Part shown: positions 9,301 to 18,757 of the stretch, in pieces | Numbering within the stretch: the first letter of the stretch is position 1 | How the letters are laid out: every line of letters begins with the position of its first letter | NCBI RefSeq assembly: GCF_024449095.1 | Contig: NZ_CP024627.1 | Location: 806,001 to 870,000, forward strand | Reading direction: 5' to 3' | DNA: 64,000 nucleotides | Origin: Vibrio coralliilyticus | GTDB lineage: Bacteria; Pseudomonadota; Gammaproteobacteria; Enterobacterales; Vibrionaceae | Notes under the pieces: model-generated | Database searches by the model: none | Seen by the model: the letters and a program-made list of their open reading frames with translations, nothing else | What the model was told of the DNA's origin: nothing | Position numbers and translations under genes: made by a program

Positions 9301-10866
9301 TTATTTCCAGACAAGCTGACTTGGACCAATCGTCTTGGCTTCGTTGAGGACACGGTTTAGGCGTTCTAACACTTCTTCAGGAGTGTCTGATTCTTTAAAG
9401 CCTGTGCTCGAAGCGGACATGGTGATGACGAGGTTCTGCTCTCTGAATTTGAACGGCAGCTTGGCAACTTTGTTTTGAATATTCTGGATGGTACTAAAGC
9501 AGTCATTATCAGAGCCGTCTGGCATTAGTACAATAAACTCTTCACCTGAAAAGCGCGCGACAGTATCAGTATCAGACAGCTCTTTCTTTATCGTGCGAGC
9601 AATAATCTTCAGTGCTTTGTCGCCAGCCGTGTAGCCAAAGCTATCATTGATCGCCTTAAAACCATCAATATCGAGCAAGATAATACGTAAGTTGTTTTGT
9701 GACCGTATCCAGCGTCGATATTCCAGTTCTAGGCGATCATTGAAAGCGGTACGGTTGTATACTTTGGTAAGAGGGTCGAGCAGGATTCGTTGAGCTTGAT
9801 CTTCAAGGCGACGACGGTAGTCTTGTGTGACTTCGAACAAGGCTTCCAGTTGATTTTTTCCATAACTCATACGGTCAATCAGCGCTTGTTCACGTTGTTC
9901 GGCGTGATGAAGACGCTCAGAAAGAGAGCTGAGTTTAGCAAGCAATGGGTTGAGCTGCGTTTGCAGCGAGTCTAGAGAGCTGGCGTCATCCACTTTTGCT
10001 TTGGTTTCTGAAACGAGATCATCTAGCTCACTATTCATTTCCTGACGGTGTTCAAAATAGGTTTGGCTTTGATCGACATTCTGAGAGGAGCTTTTCAGTG
10101 TTGATGAGAGAGACGCATTCACTTGTTCTAAAAATTGCTCTGAGGTTTTGCGCTCATATTTGGTTCCGTCAATGACCAACTTAAGAACCTGCAAAGTTAA
10201 TTCAATCAACACATGGGTATTGACTCCAAGCAGTAATTTAGCGCGGATATCCGAGAGCAAGTCGCCAGATTCACCTTCGAAATCTAACTCGGTAATGACG
10301 TGTTGCAGTTCGTCAGAAAGGCGCAATAGCAGTTCTTTGTCAGCACTATTCGTAATCTGATTGATGGCTGTATCAGGGTTGGATGTGATGATTTTTAGGG
10401 AGCGTTCGTAAATCGCGAGTAACTTCATCGCTGAGTCGGCTTTTGGTCGCTCGACGCCATTTGAATAGCTGAGCAAATCGCGTAGGTCACGTTTCACTTT
10501 TGCCGGTAGGCCTGTCACTCGTAGCAGGGTTTCGCCACTGTGTTTGATCTGGGAGTCCAGATGCTCGGTTTGTTTTTCCATCGCCACACTCTGTTGCTTG
10601 AGTAAACGCTCAAGCACTGCCAACTTCGGGATAAGGGCACTGACATCTTTTTGTTGCTCTATGGCTTGTCTTAGTTCTGTTAGCCCTGATTTGAGTCTTG
10701 GATCTTCACTACGACATGCGTCACTGAGTGATGCAATGATGCGCTTCAATACCTTTTGCTCTCTTTTAAATTTGAACGAGGTATCTCTTTGTGTCAATCG
10801 AACTTGCTCTAATTGAGATTTCAGATTGTGCAGCTGTGACTGAATATCTTGCTCGAGGACGCCCAT
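9301..10866 (-). CDS. GGDEF-domain protein, probable cytosolic diguanylate cyclase (SGEEF signature)
   Basis: 521 residues without a signal peptide or membrane segment. Residues 1-355 are helical and rich in coiled-coil-like heptads, with no recognised sensor domain; 360-521 form a GGDEF domain. It keeps DPLTKVYNR (364-372) and LDIDGFKAINDSFGYTAGDKAL (split around D399/D401), and the signature loop reads SGEEF (440-444), with the first Gly replaced by Ser. The upstream RxxD product-inhibition site is absent (S431-D434). Cyclase activity is plausible because SGDEF/SGEEF variants can be active, but it is not proved. The gene lies 110 bases downstream of the TPR/degenerate-GGDEF gene on the same strand, so the pair may be co-transcribed. 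Confidence 0.85.
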   Translation of the reverse strand: MGVLEQDIQSQLHNLKSQLEQVRLTQRDTSFKFKREQKVLKRIIASLSDACRSEDPRLKSGLTELRQAIEQQKDVSALIPKLAVLERLLKQQSVAMEKQTEHLDSQIKHSGETLLRVTGLPAKVKRDLRDLLSYSNGVERPKADSAMKLLAIYERSLKIITSNPDTAINQITNSADKELLLRLSDELQHVITELDFEGESGDLLSDIRAKLLLGVNTHVLIELTLQVLKLVIDGTKYERKTSEQFLEQVNASLSSTLKSSSQNVDQSQTYFEHRQEMNSELDDLVSETKAKVDDASSLDSLQTQLNPLLAKLSSLSERLHHAEQREQALIDRMSYGKNQLEALFEVTQDYRRRLEDQAQRILLDPLTKVYNRTAFNDRLELEYRRWIRSQNNLRIILLDIDGFKAINDSFGYTAGDKALKIIARTIKKELSDTDTVARFSGEEFIVLMPDGSDNDCFSTIQNIQNKVAKLPFKFREQNLVITMSASSTGFKESDTPEEVLERLNRVLNEAKTIGPSQLVWK

Positions 10867-10976
10867 GAAAATCTATGCTTATGAAGATAAGATCCAAAAA
10901 ATCTTATTAATTAATCAAACGATAATAACAAATAAAATTACCGCGTCACGCTCAATCCGAGCTGTTTGAGTAGCTT

Positions 10977-13247
10977 TTACTCATCTTTTAATAATTTTTT
11001 GATGCTCTCCTCATTCTTGTAAGAAGAGTGCACTTTTATCAATCCCTGACTGATGGAATGCTTACATGCTTTACGTATATTTCCTGTTGCCAGGCTGGCT
11101 GCAGGCGCGTTCTCTATCGCTTTCAAATACACCCACTGGCTAGAGTGTTCTTTCATACTTAAAGTGCGGGCGGCACTGGTCGACATCAGTAAAATGTCCA
11201 GTAGTTCTTTATCATTGATGGCGGTATAAGCACGTGGCAAAAATGGGTAATCAGCCATACCCATACGAATAATATTATTGAGGGCATACTTTTGAGCAAA
11301 TTCATCCACCCAGTTCTGCACCTTTTCAAATACTTGTTCTGGCTGGGCAGTATTGTCACTATTGGGCTCGATGTAAAGTAAGTTTGCATCGGAGAAATGA
11401 TATATCCTTGCCGGGCGCTGGACCTTTTCTTGGAGGAACTGACCGAGGGCTTTCTCAAGCTTGAGCCCATCTGCATAGCCATGTTGCAAATACATATTGC
11501 GCAGAAAAGGGATGTCTACCATGACAAAGCGCAGTCGATCATTTAGGGGTTCATGGATCAGTTCGCCGACATGCCATTTCTCAAACTTATGGCTACTGGC
11601 CTCCAATGAGGCAGGCAGCTTAGCATTGAGCATGCGAAGGTTTTTCAGCCCTGAACGGGAGTGTGTGTAGAGATTGTCGTTGAGTTCATCTATCTCCTCT
11701 TTTTGCACACTCATGATGTGACCGCGGCGCAGTAAAAAGATAAATAACAGCGCGCAGGTGACAAATAGCGTAAAGGAAATTTTTTGGAACTTACGATATT
11801 CGTTTTCAGTTTGTTCCAGTTTTTCTTTCTGCTCCACGAGGTGAAGTGTCTGTTCAACCACATCTTTCTGTTGTCTAAAATCATCCTCGTTGATCAACGC
11901 CAGTTCCTGTTGTTCAATGTTGGACAACGCGTTGTATTGCTGGAGGTATGTTAATGCCGCTTTGTAGTTGCCAAGTAGTTCGTTACCAATATTAAGCATC
12001 TGATAGGCATGCTTCTGAATCGAAAGGTCTTCGATTTCAATCGCAATGTTCAAAGCTTTCGTGGCTTTTGTGACCACTTCTTTCGGGTGCCTTTGGTGGG
12101 AAGCCAGCCCCGCTTCTAACAATAGAGCTTGTGCTTTAAGTTTGGGAATATCGACATAGGTCAGCAGCTCCTCGGCACGCTCAAGGTATTGCTCTGCAAG
12201 GGGAAAATTTACTAATTGTAAATAGGTGGCGGCAAGCGCTAAACGGATGTCGATGACGTTATCTATGTTGTTCTGGATACGTTCATGATCGATAGCGTTG
12301 AAGTAGTGTACTAAAGCGAGGTTATATTTGCCTTGATGATAGTAAATGTCACCCATACGTTTGAGAATTGGAGGCAAAATAGGCGAATTTTCATAATTGT
12401 CGTAGAAGTCTGCAGCCTGTGAGAAATGATCGGTGGCTTTATCTAATACGCGTCGTTCATAGAACAATTGCCCTAAAAGGCGGTTAACTTCTGCGAGTTG
12501 TATGCCTGAGGTATCTTCAATTGCGCTCCAATAACTGGTTAGTAATTCAGAAAGGGCTTTGTTGTACAGTTTGTGGGTAAGGAAGTGTTTACCCAAAGCA
12601 ATGTGATAAGCGATCACCGTATGCTTGTTATTGGACTGCTCAATATAAGGGATCACACCCTTGTATAACCGATTCGCAAGTTCTATCTCTCCTTCCGCTG
12701 ATGCAATATCAGCTTTCAGCATAATGAGCTGGTAATGGAGTCCCTTGGCCAGTTGTTCTGGATTTTGGATAGCATCAAATGCTTGTTCAACCTCAGTGAT
12801 ATTTTTTCTCGCCGTTTCCGCATCTCCGTCTATCTTCCAGCGCAAGCGGATTTCGAGTAATTGTAAATCAAGGCTTAAGTAGGGGAGTAGGTAAGTGGTG
12901 GTTAGCGCTTGAGCTTCGTTGAGGTATTTCAGTGCAGCATCAGGGTTACCTAAGTTGAATTCTGCACGGGCAAGAATTTTCAGTGCGTCAATAGTACCAC
13001 CAGGTGTTCTGACCCGACTGTCGGAATCATCCCGAGAAATGGCGGACGGGCTCTGCTCGGTTTGGTTAGTCAGCTTGCGCTGGGCGAGATAATTAGTTGC
13101 AAGTTGCTTGGATTGCTTAGGTACGATATCCACCAGAGAGCTGGCTTCATTAAGCATGGCTGATGAATAGACAGTAGAAGCCATCACCTGAGATGACAGT
13201 AATAAAATCAATAATCCAAACAAACGTTCCCAGCGCAAAATCTGCAT
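10977..13247 (-). CDS. Periplasmic-TPR membrane protein with degenerate GGDEF domain
   Basis: 756 residues. A signal peptide (1-24, ending VMAS) leads to a long periplasmic TPR region (about 85-445, with repeated A-L-Y-A helices such as DKATDHFSQAADFYDN and GKYNLALVHYFNAIDH), a coiled-coil (about 455-487), one membrane segment (489-507) and a cytosolic C-terminal domain. That domain follows the GGDEF fold in outline: SRSGLKNLR (530-538) in place of DxLTGLxNR, a VDIPFLRNMY-type metal strand (577-586), and HFSDANLLY (617-625) where GGDEF should be. All catalytic residues are lost, so it should not make c-di-GMP; a binding or partner role is likely. It is 15 bases downstream of queF. Confidence 0.75.
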   Translation of the reverse strand: MQILRWERLFGLLILLLSSQVMASTVYSSAMLNEASSLVDIVPKQSKQLATNYLAQRKLTNQTEQSPSAISRDDSDSRVRTPGGTIDALKILARAEFNLGNPDAALKYLNEAQALTTTYLLPYLSLDLQLLEIRLRWKIDGDAETARKNITEVEQAFDAIQNPEQLAKGLHYQLIMLKADIASAEGEIELANRLYKGVIPYIEQSNNKHTVIAYHIALGKHFLTHKLYNKALSELLTSYWSAIEDTSGIQLAEVNRLLGQLFYERRVLDKATDHFSQAADFYDNYENSPILPPILKRMGDIYYHQGKYNLALVHYFNAIDHERIQNNIDNVIDIRLALAATYLQLVNFPLAEQYLERAEELLTYVDIPKLKAQALLLEAGLASHQRHPKEVVTKATKALNIAIEIEDLSIQKHAYQMLNIGNELLGNYKAALTYLQQYNALSNIEQQELALINEDDFRQQKDVVEQTLHLVEQKEKLEQTENEYRKFQKISFTLFVTCALLFIFLLRRGHIMSVQKEEIDELNDNLYTHSRSGLKNLRMLNAKLPASLEASSHKFEKWHVGELIHEPLNDRLRFVMVDIPFLRNMYLQHGYADGLKLEKALGQFLQEKVQRPARIYHFSDANLLYIEPNSDNTAQPEQVFEKVQNWVDEFAQKYALNNIIRMGMADYPFLPRAYTAINDKELLDILLMSTSAARTLSMKEHSSQWVYLKAIENAPAASLATGNIRKACKHSISQGLIKVHSSYKNEESIKKLLKDE

Positions 13248-13262
13248 CCTTAAATGTAATCC

Positions 13263-14108
13263 TTATTGGCGAGCCATACGTTGGTTATGAGTTGGCTGCG
13301 CTTGTTCCGTTGAGCGGTAAGGGTTGATATCCAGACCACCACGTCGTGTGTAACGAGCGTAGACGGTTAGCTTTTCTGGCTGACAGTATTTCATTATGTC
13401 AGTGAAGATACGCTCAACGCACTGTTCATGGAACTCGTTGTGTTCACGGAATGACACTAGGTAGCGTAACAGAGCTTCACGATTGATTTTTTGACCCTGA
13501 TACTGAATCTCAACGCTTCCCCAATCTGGCTGGTTGGTGATCAGACAGTTGGATTTGAGAAGGTGGCTATGCAGACTTTCCGAGACGTGTTCTTGTTCAA
13601 CCGAACCTTCTAGCAAGCTGGTATCAAACTCGTAGCTCTCAATCTCAATATCCTGATCATCAATGCAGTCGCCGTCCATTGTCACGATCACGCTGTCGGT
13701 ATAGTCGACGACAGAACGAATAGTGACTGAAACCTCTTCACCAGCACAGTGGGAGAGATCCTTTGCTAATGCTTGTTCAACCTGATCCCATGAACTAAAG
13801 CGGGTTTGGTTAAAGCTGTTGAGATACAATTTAAAAGACTTGGATTCAATCAAGTTGGTACTGGTCGCTGGGATCGATACTTCGCCAATTGCGACTTGGG
13901 GTAAGCCTTTTTCATTAAGCCAAGACAGCTCATACAGAGTCCAGATATCGCAGCCTTGAAATGGTAGAGCATTACCTAGATTAAGATCATCGCGATTTAA
14001 GCTACGAGGTACAGGTTGAAGTAATGAAGCGTCGTATTGGTTGGCGTATTCGGTTTTTTGACCGAGCGTTAATCCCGCCAGTTCCTTTGCGTCAGAATAT
14101 TTGCTCAT
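13263..14108 (-). CDS. queF: NADPH-dependent 7-cyano-7-deazaguanine reductase QueF
   Basis: 281 residues, the two-domain (long) QueF. Reduces preQ0 to preQ1 in queuosine synthesis. Visible are [17 protein letters not shown] (NADPH/T-fold motif, N-terminal half) and [13 protein letters not shown] (catalytic Cys and Asp, C-terminal half), plus [10 protein letters not shown] and [16 protein letters not shown] at the end. The ATG at 14108 gives the standard start [17 protein letters not shown]; an ATG three codons upstream is possible. No preQ1 riboswitch was seen ahead of it. Divergent from syd. Confidence 0.97.
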   Translation of the reverse strand: MSKYSDAKELAGLTLGQKTEYANQYDASLLQPVPRSLNRDDLNLGNALPFQGCDIWTLYELSWLNEKGLPQVAIGEVSIPATSTNLIESKSFKLYLNSFNQTRFSSWDQVEQALAKDLSHCAGEEVSVTIRSVVDYTDSVIVTMDGDCIDDQDIEIESYEFDTSLLEGSVEQEHVSESLHSHLLKSNCLITNQPDWGSVEIQYQGQKINREALLRYLVSFREHNEFHEQCVERIFTDIMKYCQPEKLTVYARYTRRGGLDINPYRSTEQAQPTHNQRMARQ

Positions 14109-14197
14109 ACTTTGCATAGATTTGGATTAGAATGGCGAGAATTTTACGCAATCCTGTCGTTAAAAGCGAACATTCGAAGACTCAATTGGAGAATCTA

Positions 14198-14743
14198 ATG
14201 GCTGAAATTGCCTTGCAAGCGCTGCGCTCGTTCAGTGAAAAGTACCGTCAGAGCTGTCTTGACACCCATGGACATTTGCCAAGAAGCGAAGAGCTGGTGG
14301 ATCTCGTGTCACCTTGCGTTGAAGCAAAGCAGACTGACTATGTTGAATGGCAGGCAGATGAGCGTGAGCATCCAGCGGATTTCACTAATGTTGAAAACGG
14401 TATCGAACTGACACTCCATCAAGACATTAAAACCTTCTATGGTTCGCAGTACAGTGCGGATATGGAGGCGACTTGGAACGGCAATGAACTGACGCTACTT
14501 CAGGTATGGAGTGATGAAGATTTTGTTCGTTTGCAGGAAAACATTCTTGGCCACCTTGTCACTCAGCGTCGTCTGAAACTGAAGCCAACGGTTTTCATCG
14601 CAGCAACTGATGCGGAATTGGACGTGATTTCCATTTGTAATCTGACAGGCAACGTTATTCTCGAACGTTTGGGTACTGATAAGCGTGATGTGCTTGCCGA
14701 GAATGTAGCGGAGTTTTTGGCTAACCTAGAGCCTGCGGTATAA
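14198..14743 (+). CDS. syd: Syd, SecY-interacting protein
   Basis: 181 residues, identical in length to E. coli Syd. A soluble acidic protein that docks on the cytosolic face of SecY and can proof-read SecYEG assembly. The conserved body [33 protein letters not shown] and [17 protein letters not shown] is intact. The ATG at 14198 has a GGAG Shine-Dalgarno 6 bases upstream and gives the family start; an in-frame ATG at 14132 would add 22 unconserved residues reaching almost to queF. The zinc-ribbon gene follows after 2 bases. Confidence 0.93.
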   Translation: MAEIALQALRSFSEKYRQSCLDTHGHLPRSEELVDLVSPCVEAKQTDYVEWQADEREHPADFTNVENGIELTLHQDIKTFYGSQYSADMEATWNGNELTLLQVWSDEDFVRLQENILGHLVTQRRLKLKPTVFIAATDAELDVISICNLTGNVILERLGTDKRDVLAENVAEFLANLEPAV

Positions 14744-14745
14744 CC

Positions 14746-15522
14746 ATGTACGTTGTTGAATTACAGTTTGAGTGTTTTGATAACACCACAATTTCTGCTG
14801 TCGATAAAGCGATTAATGGCCTGATGGATGCGTTGCGTTATAACGGTCAGGTACTTGGGCGTGAGTTCCCTATCGTGATGGGGGAAGGGGAGTTTTTTGT
14901 TCGAGTAGTGTGCCCTGAGCAGGAAAGTTTGCACCCTAAATACCATTCGGATTTTGTTAATGTTTGCATCGAACGTTTGGCAGAAGCGTGCTTACTGGCA
15001 CCTAAGGCTCGTTTACTTGGACGAGATTTGAATTCAGAGCAAGCGGCAGAAGAAACAACACCTGAGTGGCAGGTGCTCTACACCACTTATGTGCATACCT
15101 GCTCGCCTTTGCGCAGTGGTGAAAGTTTACTGCCAATCCCTCTTTATCGTAATGGCCCGACACTCAATGGCGACCATAAAGCGGTCATCAAATGGCAGAC
15201 TGAGTGGCAGGCGTGCGATGAAATCCAGATGGCTGGTGCTTGCCGAGCAGAGCATGCGGCACTACATGAAATTTGTGATGCCGACAGTGTCCTTTTCAAG
15301 CGTGGCTGGGATTTACGTGGTCGGATCGAATATGTGACGGATATTCCGACCTATTACTATCAGTACCGAGTCGGTGGCAAAAGTCTGAAAGATGAAAAAC
15401 AGCGTAAATGCCCTAAGTGCGGCGGAGAGTGGTTATTGGATGAGCCACTGCATGACATTTTCCACTTTAAGTGCGATGAATGCCGAATTGTCTCCAATAT
15501 TTCTTGGGATCACATCAAATAG
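14746..15522 (+). CDS. Zinc-ribbon protein, DUF2310 family
   Basis: 258 residues. A long N-terminal domain of unknown role, with no membrane segment, ends in a C4 zinc ribbon: CPKC (about 220-223) and CDEC (about 246-249). The family is annotated as a possible nucleic-acid-binding protein; no function is proved. It starts 2 bases after syd and so is probably translated with it. The syd-DUF2310 pairing recurs in Vibrio. A terminator follows. Confidence 0.8.
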   Translation: MYVVELQFECFDNTTISAVDKAINGLMDALRYNGQVLGREFPIVMGEGEFFVRVVCPEQESLHPKYHSDFVNVCIERLAEACLLAPKARLLGRDLNSEQAAEETTPEWQVLYTTYVHTCSPLRSGESLLPIPLYRNGPTLNGDHKAVIKWQTEWQACDEIQMAGACRAEHAALHEICDADSVLFKRGWDLRGRIEYVTDIPTYYYQYRVGGKSLKDEKQRKCPKCGGEWLLDEPLHDIFHFKCDECRIVSNISWDHIK

Positions 15523-15538
15523 CGCATCTTAAATAAAC

Positions 15539-15568
15539 AAGACCCGTATTATTGCGGGTCTTTTTTTC
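15539..15568 (+). terminator. Intrinsic terminator of the syd operon
   Basis: AAGACCCG, an 8-base loop, CGGGTCTT, then a run of T. The left part of the hairpin also encodes the last residues and the stop of the small gene on the opposite strand. Confidence 0.88.
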
Positions 15569-15722
15569 CTTTTTGCTCAGTGGGCTCTTTGTCCTGCGAG
15601 CGAGTTTTTTTGTCCGTTTGTCCAAACTTCATTTTGGCTGTGTATTTCAGCGCGGCAATATTACCTATGATGACACTCAAGACGATAAAGATGATCACCC
15701 AAGGGTTGGTGAGTAGTTCCAT
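15549..15722 (-). CDS. Small single-pass membrane protein, DUF2897-like
   Basis: 57 residues: [20 protein letters not shown] forms one membrane helix, then NIAALKYTAKMKFGQ and a charged Lys/Glu/Asp tail. The hydrophobic start with NPWVI and ALKYTAKMKF matches the small DUF2897 family of Vibrio and relatives; function unknown. Its ATG shares one base with the stop of the M15 peptidase gene (TAATG), so translation is probably coupled. Its stop lies inside the loop of the opposing terminator. Confidence 0.72.
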   Translation of the reverse strand: MELLTNPWVIIFIVLSVIIGNIAALKYTAKMKFGQTDKKTRSQDKEPTEQKGKKDPQ

Positions 15723-16411
15723 TAATCCACCTCATTGGAGATATTGGTGATAAATTGATTGTAGATCGTTTCGAGATTCGACAACACCACTTCCTCACCC
15801 AGTATACCGCTGTTTATCAGCTCTATTTGAAGTGTCTCCAGACTAAGCTGAGATAAACAAGACGATGCGGTTGCGCCATGACTAATGTGCCATGGCTCTG
15901 CTGCGACACCGCCCTGATATCTTGCATATGGAAAGAAGAATCCAAATTCAGTCAGCGACTCTTTGAGCCAACGGTAAAACTCTGCCTGATGGCCCGTTAA
16001 GTATTCCCAAGGCTCAAGCTGCAACTGGATATCTTGAGGTAGACTGCTGCGATCAAATACATCGAAGTCACATCCCCAATGATGGCGACTGGCACCCGGT
16101 AGTGCAGACCAACGTAAGATAGCCATAATCTTTTCTGAATCAGAAAGTCTTTGGCTATCTAGAGGTTGGCTGTTTTGATCAAGAATGGCTGTTTGACCAG
16201 CCATCTTTCTGTTCCAGATGGCTTTCTGGCGCTCAAAATCGCGGAACCCGCTGGCAATATTGAGATTGAAACCTGCCTGAACCGCTGCCTGTCGCAAAGC
16301 CTGTAAATCGCTTTCGACATTAGGGTGAACGGCGAAAACCTTATGACCAAACATAGTGTCAGTCAGGTGAGTCGAAACTTTGCCAGTCAGCTGCTCAGGG
16401 GTTATGTTCAC
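15722..16411 (-). CDS. M15-family D-alanyl-D-alanine carboxypeptidase
   Basis: 229 residues without a signal peptide. A zinc peptidase of the VanY/LdcB type: [10 protein letters not shown] (about 53-62), the metal motif [10 protein letters not shown] (108-117, His110 and Asp117 as ligands) and EPWHIS (172-177, catalytic Glu and the third ligand His175). Such enzymes trim peptidoglycan stem peptides. Lacking an export signal, it may act on recycled muropeptides in the cytosol or leave by another path. It overlaps dapE by 4 bases (ATGA), and dapE makes the diaminopimelate that these peptides contain, which suits an operon link to cell-wall metabolism. Confidence 0.83.
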   Translation of the reverse strand: MNITPEQLTGKVSTHLTDTMFGHKVFAVHPNVESDLQALRQAAVQAGFNLNIASGFRDFERQKAIWNRKMAGQTAILDQNSQPLDSQRLSDSEKIMAILRWSALPGASRHHWGCDFDVFDRSSLPQDIQLQLEPWEYLTGHQAEFYRWLKESLTEFGFFFPYARYQGGVAAEPWHISHGATASSCLSQLSLETLQIELINSGILGEEVVLSNLETIYNQFITNISNEVD

Positions 16412-17541
16412 GCCAGAAGATTCTCCAGTGTTTTCTGATACATCTTGGTCAGCTTTTCAAGGTCGTCCACTTTCACGCACTCGTTCACTTTATGGATAGT
16501 TGCGTTAACCGGGCCTAACTCCACTACCTGACCACCCATACGGGCGATAAAGCGGCCATCGGAGGTACCTCCAGTGGTGAGTAGAGCCGGTTTGGTTTGA
16601 TTAACGGTATCAACGGCGTCAACCACAGCGTCGAGAAGTGCGCCAGTATCTGTCAGGAATGGGTCGCCGTTGAAGGTCCATTTAAGCTCGTAGTCTAAGT
16701 CGTGCTTATCGAGAGTGTCAGTGACGCGCTTAACGATCATGTTGTTGTTAAGCTCGGTGCTGAAACGCAGGTTAAACTGAACATTGAACTCACCCGGGAT
16801 CACGTTAGATGCACCGGTTCCTGCATGCACATTCGGGATCTGGAAACTGGTTGGTGGGAAGTAGTCATTGCCCTTATCCCATTCAGTGGAAGCCAGTTCA
16901 TGAATGGCGAGGAGCGATTGATGCACTGGGTTTTTCGCCAAGTGCGGGTAAGCGACGTGTCCTTGGATGCCTTTAACAGTTAAGTCTCCGGTGATGGAAC
17001 CACGGCGACCATTTTTGACCACATCGCCCACTATTTCTGTACTGGAGGGCTCACCGACGATACACATGTCGATGTTTTCGCCGCGCGCCATTAGGGTTTC
17101 GACAACACGGACTGTGCCATTGATGAACGGGCCTTCTTCGTCTGAAGTAATCAGAAAGCCAATTGAACCTTTGTGGTCAGGGTTTTCGGCAATGAACTGC
17201 TCAACAGCAACAATCATGCTAGCGAGAGAGCCTTTCATGTCGGCGGCTCCGCGACCGTGTAGGTAGCCGTCAACCATAGTTGGTTCGAATGGAGGCGTAT
17301 CCCATAGCTCGACATTACCCGCTGGCACGACATCAGTGTGGCCGGCAAACGCAAACAGCGGTGCTTCTGTGCCACGACGTGCCCAGAAATTTGTGGTGTC
17401 TTCAAACACCATCACTTCAATTTCAAATCCTAAAGCTTTCAGGCGTTCAATCATCACATCCTGACAACCTGCATCCACAGGTGTTACCGATTGGCGGCTA
17501 ATTAAGTCTTTTGCAAGTGCCAAAGTAGGGCTGTCTGTCAT
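16408..17541 (-). CDS. dapE: Succinyl-diaminopimelate desuccinylase
   Basis: 377 residues. Hydrolyses N-succinyl-LL-2,6-diaminopimelate in lysine and peptidoglycan precursor synthesis; di-zinc M20 hydrolase. Metal and catalytic signatures: [11 protein letters not shown] (His68, Asp70), [14 protein letters not shown] (bridging Asp), [12 protein letters not shown] (Glu pair), and GGTSDGRF with the C-terminal His in NATIHKVNE. It lies 17 bases after the ArsC-like gene and overlaps the M15 gene, a compact leftward operon. Confidence 0.97.
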   Translation of the reverse strand: MTDSPTLALAKDLISRQSVTPVDAGCQDVMIERLKALGFEIEVMVFEDTTNFWARRGTEAPLFAFAGHTDVVPAGNVELWDTPPFEPTMVDGYLHGRGAADMKGSLASMIVAVEQFIAENPDHKGSIGFLITSDEEGPFINGTVRVVETLMARGENIDMCIVGEPSSTEIVGDVVKNGRRGSITGDLTVKGIQGHVAYPHLAKNPVHQSLLAIHELASTEWDKGNDYFPPTSFQIPNVHAGTGASNVIPGEFNVQFNLRFSTELNNNMIVKRVTDTLDKHDLDYELKWTFNGDPFLTDTGALLDAVVDAVDTVNQTKPALLTTGGTSDGRFIARMGGQVVELGPVNATIHKVNECVKVDDLEKLTKMYQKTLENLLA

Positions 17542-17558
17542 CCTTGAATTCCTTTTGC

Positions 17559-17906
17559 TTAAGAGAAAATGGCTGAGTATTGATCGGCTTTAAAGCCAAG
17601 ATGGTAGTCATCACCAGAGACTAAAATTGGGCGTTTGATCATTGCCGGTTGCTCTACCAGCAGATCAATGGCGTTGGTTTCGTTCAGACTGTCTTTCTGT
17701 TCCTGAGTTAGCTGACGAAAAGTTGTGCCGCGTTTGTTAAGCACATTTTCCCAGCCTAGTTGCTGGCAAAATGTTTCAACCATTTGCTTATCAACGCCCT
17801 GTTTACGGTAATCATGGAATTGGAACTCCACGCCTTCTGCTTCCAGCCATTTTTTAGCCTTTTTGATGGTGTCGCAGTTCGGAATTCCGTACATGGTGAT
17901 TGTCAT
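17559..17906 (-). CDS. ArsC/Spx-family reductase (YffB-like)
   Basis: 115 residues, thioredoxin fold. [17 protein letters not shown] has a single active-site Cys (NCDT), as in YffB and Spx; ArsC arginines are not all apparent, so arsenate reduction is not implied. ArsC-type signature KRPILV is at about 92-97. The gene commonly precedes dapE in gammaproteobacteria, as here, 17 bases upstream. Role: likely a glutathione-dependent thiol reductase; not established. Confidence 0.85.
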   Translation of the reverse strand: MTITMYGIPNCDTIKKAKKWLEAEGVEFQFHDYRKQGVDKQMVETFCQQLGWENVLNKRGTTFRQLTQEQKDSLNETNAIDLLVEQPAMIKRPILVSGDDYHLGFKADQYSAIFS

Positions 17907-17978
17907 AGTTAAACCTTTGAGAGTGACTTATATAAAGTTATTAGAAGCTTTTTGGCATCCTAGCAGGAACTGTAATCA

Positions 17979-17994
17979 GAGACAAAAGTGTCTC
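17979..17994. repeat. Inverted repeat between the ArsC-like and winged-helix genes
   Basis: GAGACA-AAAG-TGTCTC, a perfect 6-base inverted repeat in the 213-base divergent gap, 126 bases before the winged-helix gene and 73 bases before the ArsC-like gene. Candidate operator; no known consensus recognised. Confidence 0.35.
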
Positions 17995-18119
17995 AGATAT
18001 ATTTCATCTAACAAAAAAAATGTGTTTCAAAAGTTGAGGATCGATGAGTTATTGATCAAACGCAACACACCGCATAGCAAAACAGAAATAATGACTCTAG
18101 AAATTTATAGGAGGTATCA

Positions 18120-18407
18120 ATGGAATTGAGTCCTGTTTTTGCAAGACGCTTATATTTGGCATTACTGGTTCAAAACCTCGAACGACCAAACGTGCCCAAA
18201 CTGATCGAGAAAACGGGCTGGCCTCGCCGGACGATTCAAGATGTCATCAAAGCATTGCCTGGTATTGGTATTGAACTGATGTTCATCCAAGATGGTCGTC
18301 GGCACAACGATGGTTATTATCAATTATCGGACTGGGGGCCTTTTGACAGCCAATGGGTATTAGACAGAGAGGCTGATATTGCTGCCAGCCTAGGATTCAG
18401 TGCTTAA
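18120..18407 (+). CDS. Winged helix-turn-helix protein (HTH_43-like)
   Basis: 95 residues, essentially one winged-helix domain: ARRLYLALLVQNLERPNVPKL, then the recognition region GWPRRTIQDVIKALPGI, then a wing with DGRRHNDGYYQL. It resembles a small Vibrio/Shewanella family of stand-alone winged-helix proteins with no studied role. The AGGAGG Shine-Dalgarno, 6 bases from the ATG, is strong. Its TAA stop shares the bases TTAA with the opposing lipoprotein stop. No effector domain, so if it regulates transcription the signal is not visible. Confidence 0.72.
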   Translation: MELSPVFARRLYLALLVQNLERPNVPKLIEKTGWPRRTIQDVIKALPGIGIELMFIQDGRRHNDGYYQLSDWGPFDSQWVLDREADIAASLGFSA

Positions 18408-18757
18408 TCTTCGCCAGCGCAGTCATACGCGCTGCCCAGTAAAGTAAATGATGTCGTGAAGTCCTGTGGTGACACGACATAAACGGTATTCGCGCCCAAC
18501 TGTCTGGCGCGATTTTTTATCTGATTAACCGCTCCCTGAACCATGACATCATTAGGGTAGAACAGGTAGGTGTACCAGTGACCTTCACTGCCAGTTAGAT
18601 CGCCCTGCCACTGACAGTTCGCGGGATTGAAACTGCTGTCCATTCTGATCTGGACGTTGCTGGCATCCTTATTGAGTTGAGAGATTGGGGCTGTGCAGCC
18701 TGCGAGTAAAGTAATCGACAGAGCGATGAAGCACAGCTGGCTAAATGTGAGTGACAT
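18404..18757 (-). CDS. DUF4156 family lipoprotein
   Basis: 117 residues. A signal peptide ends in the lipobox LLAGC (Cys at about 21), so it is exported and lipid-anchored. The mature part has CQWQGDLTG, a NRARQLGANTVYV segment and a late Cys (YDCAGE), matching DUF4156 proteins, which have an RcsF-like fold; function unknown. I start at the ATG at 18757; its first 17 bases overlap the end of the DUF2956 gene, suggesting translational coupling. Confidence 0.78.
   Translation of the reverse strand: MSLTFSQLCFIALSITLLAGCTAPISQLNKDASNVQIRMDSSFNPANCQWQGDLTGSEGHWYTYLFYPNDVMVQGAVNQIKNRARQLGANTVYVVSPQDFTTSFTLLGSAYDCAGED

Noticed and set aside
17863..18129. 88-codon plus-strand frame across the ArsC-like start
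   Set aside because: Overlaps the 5' end of the ArsC-like gene in antisense and the start of the winged-helix gene; low complexity, no family resemblance, no Shine-Dalgarno.
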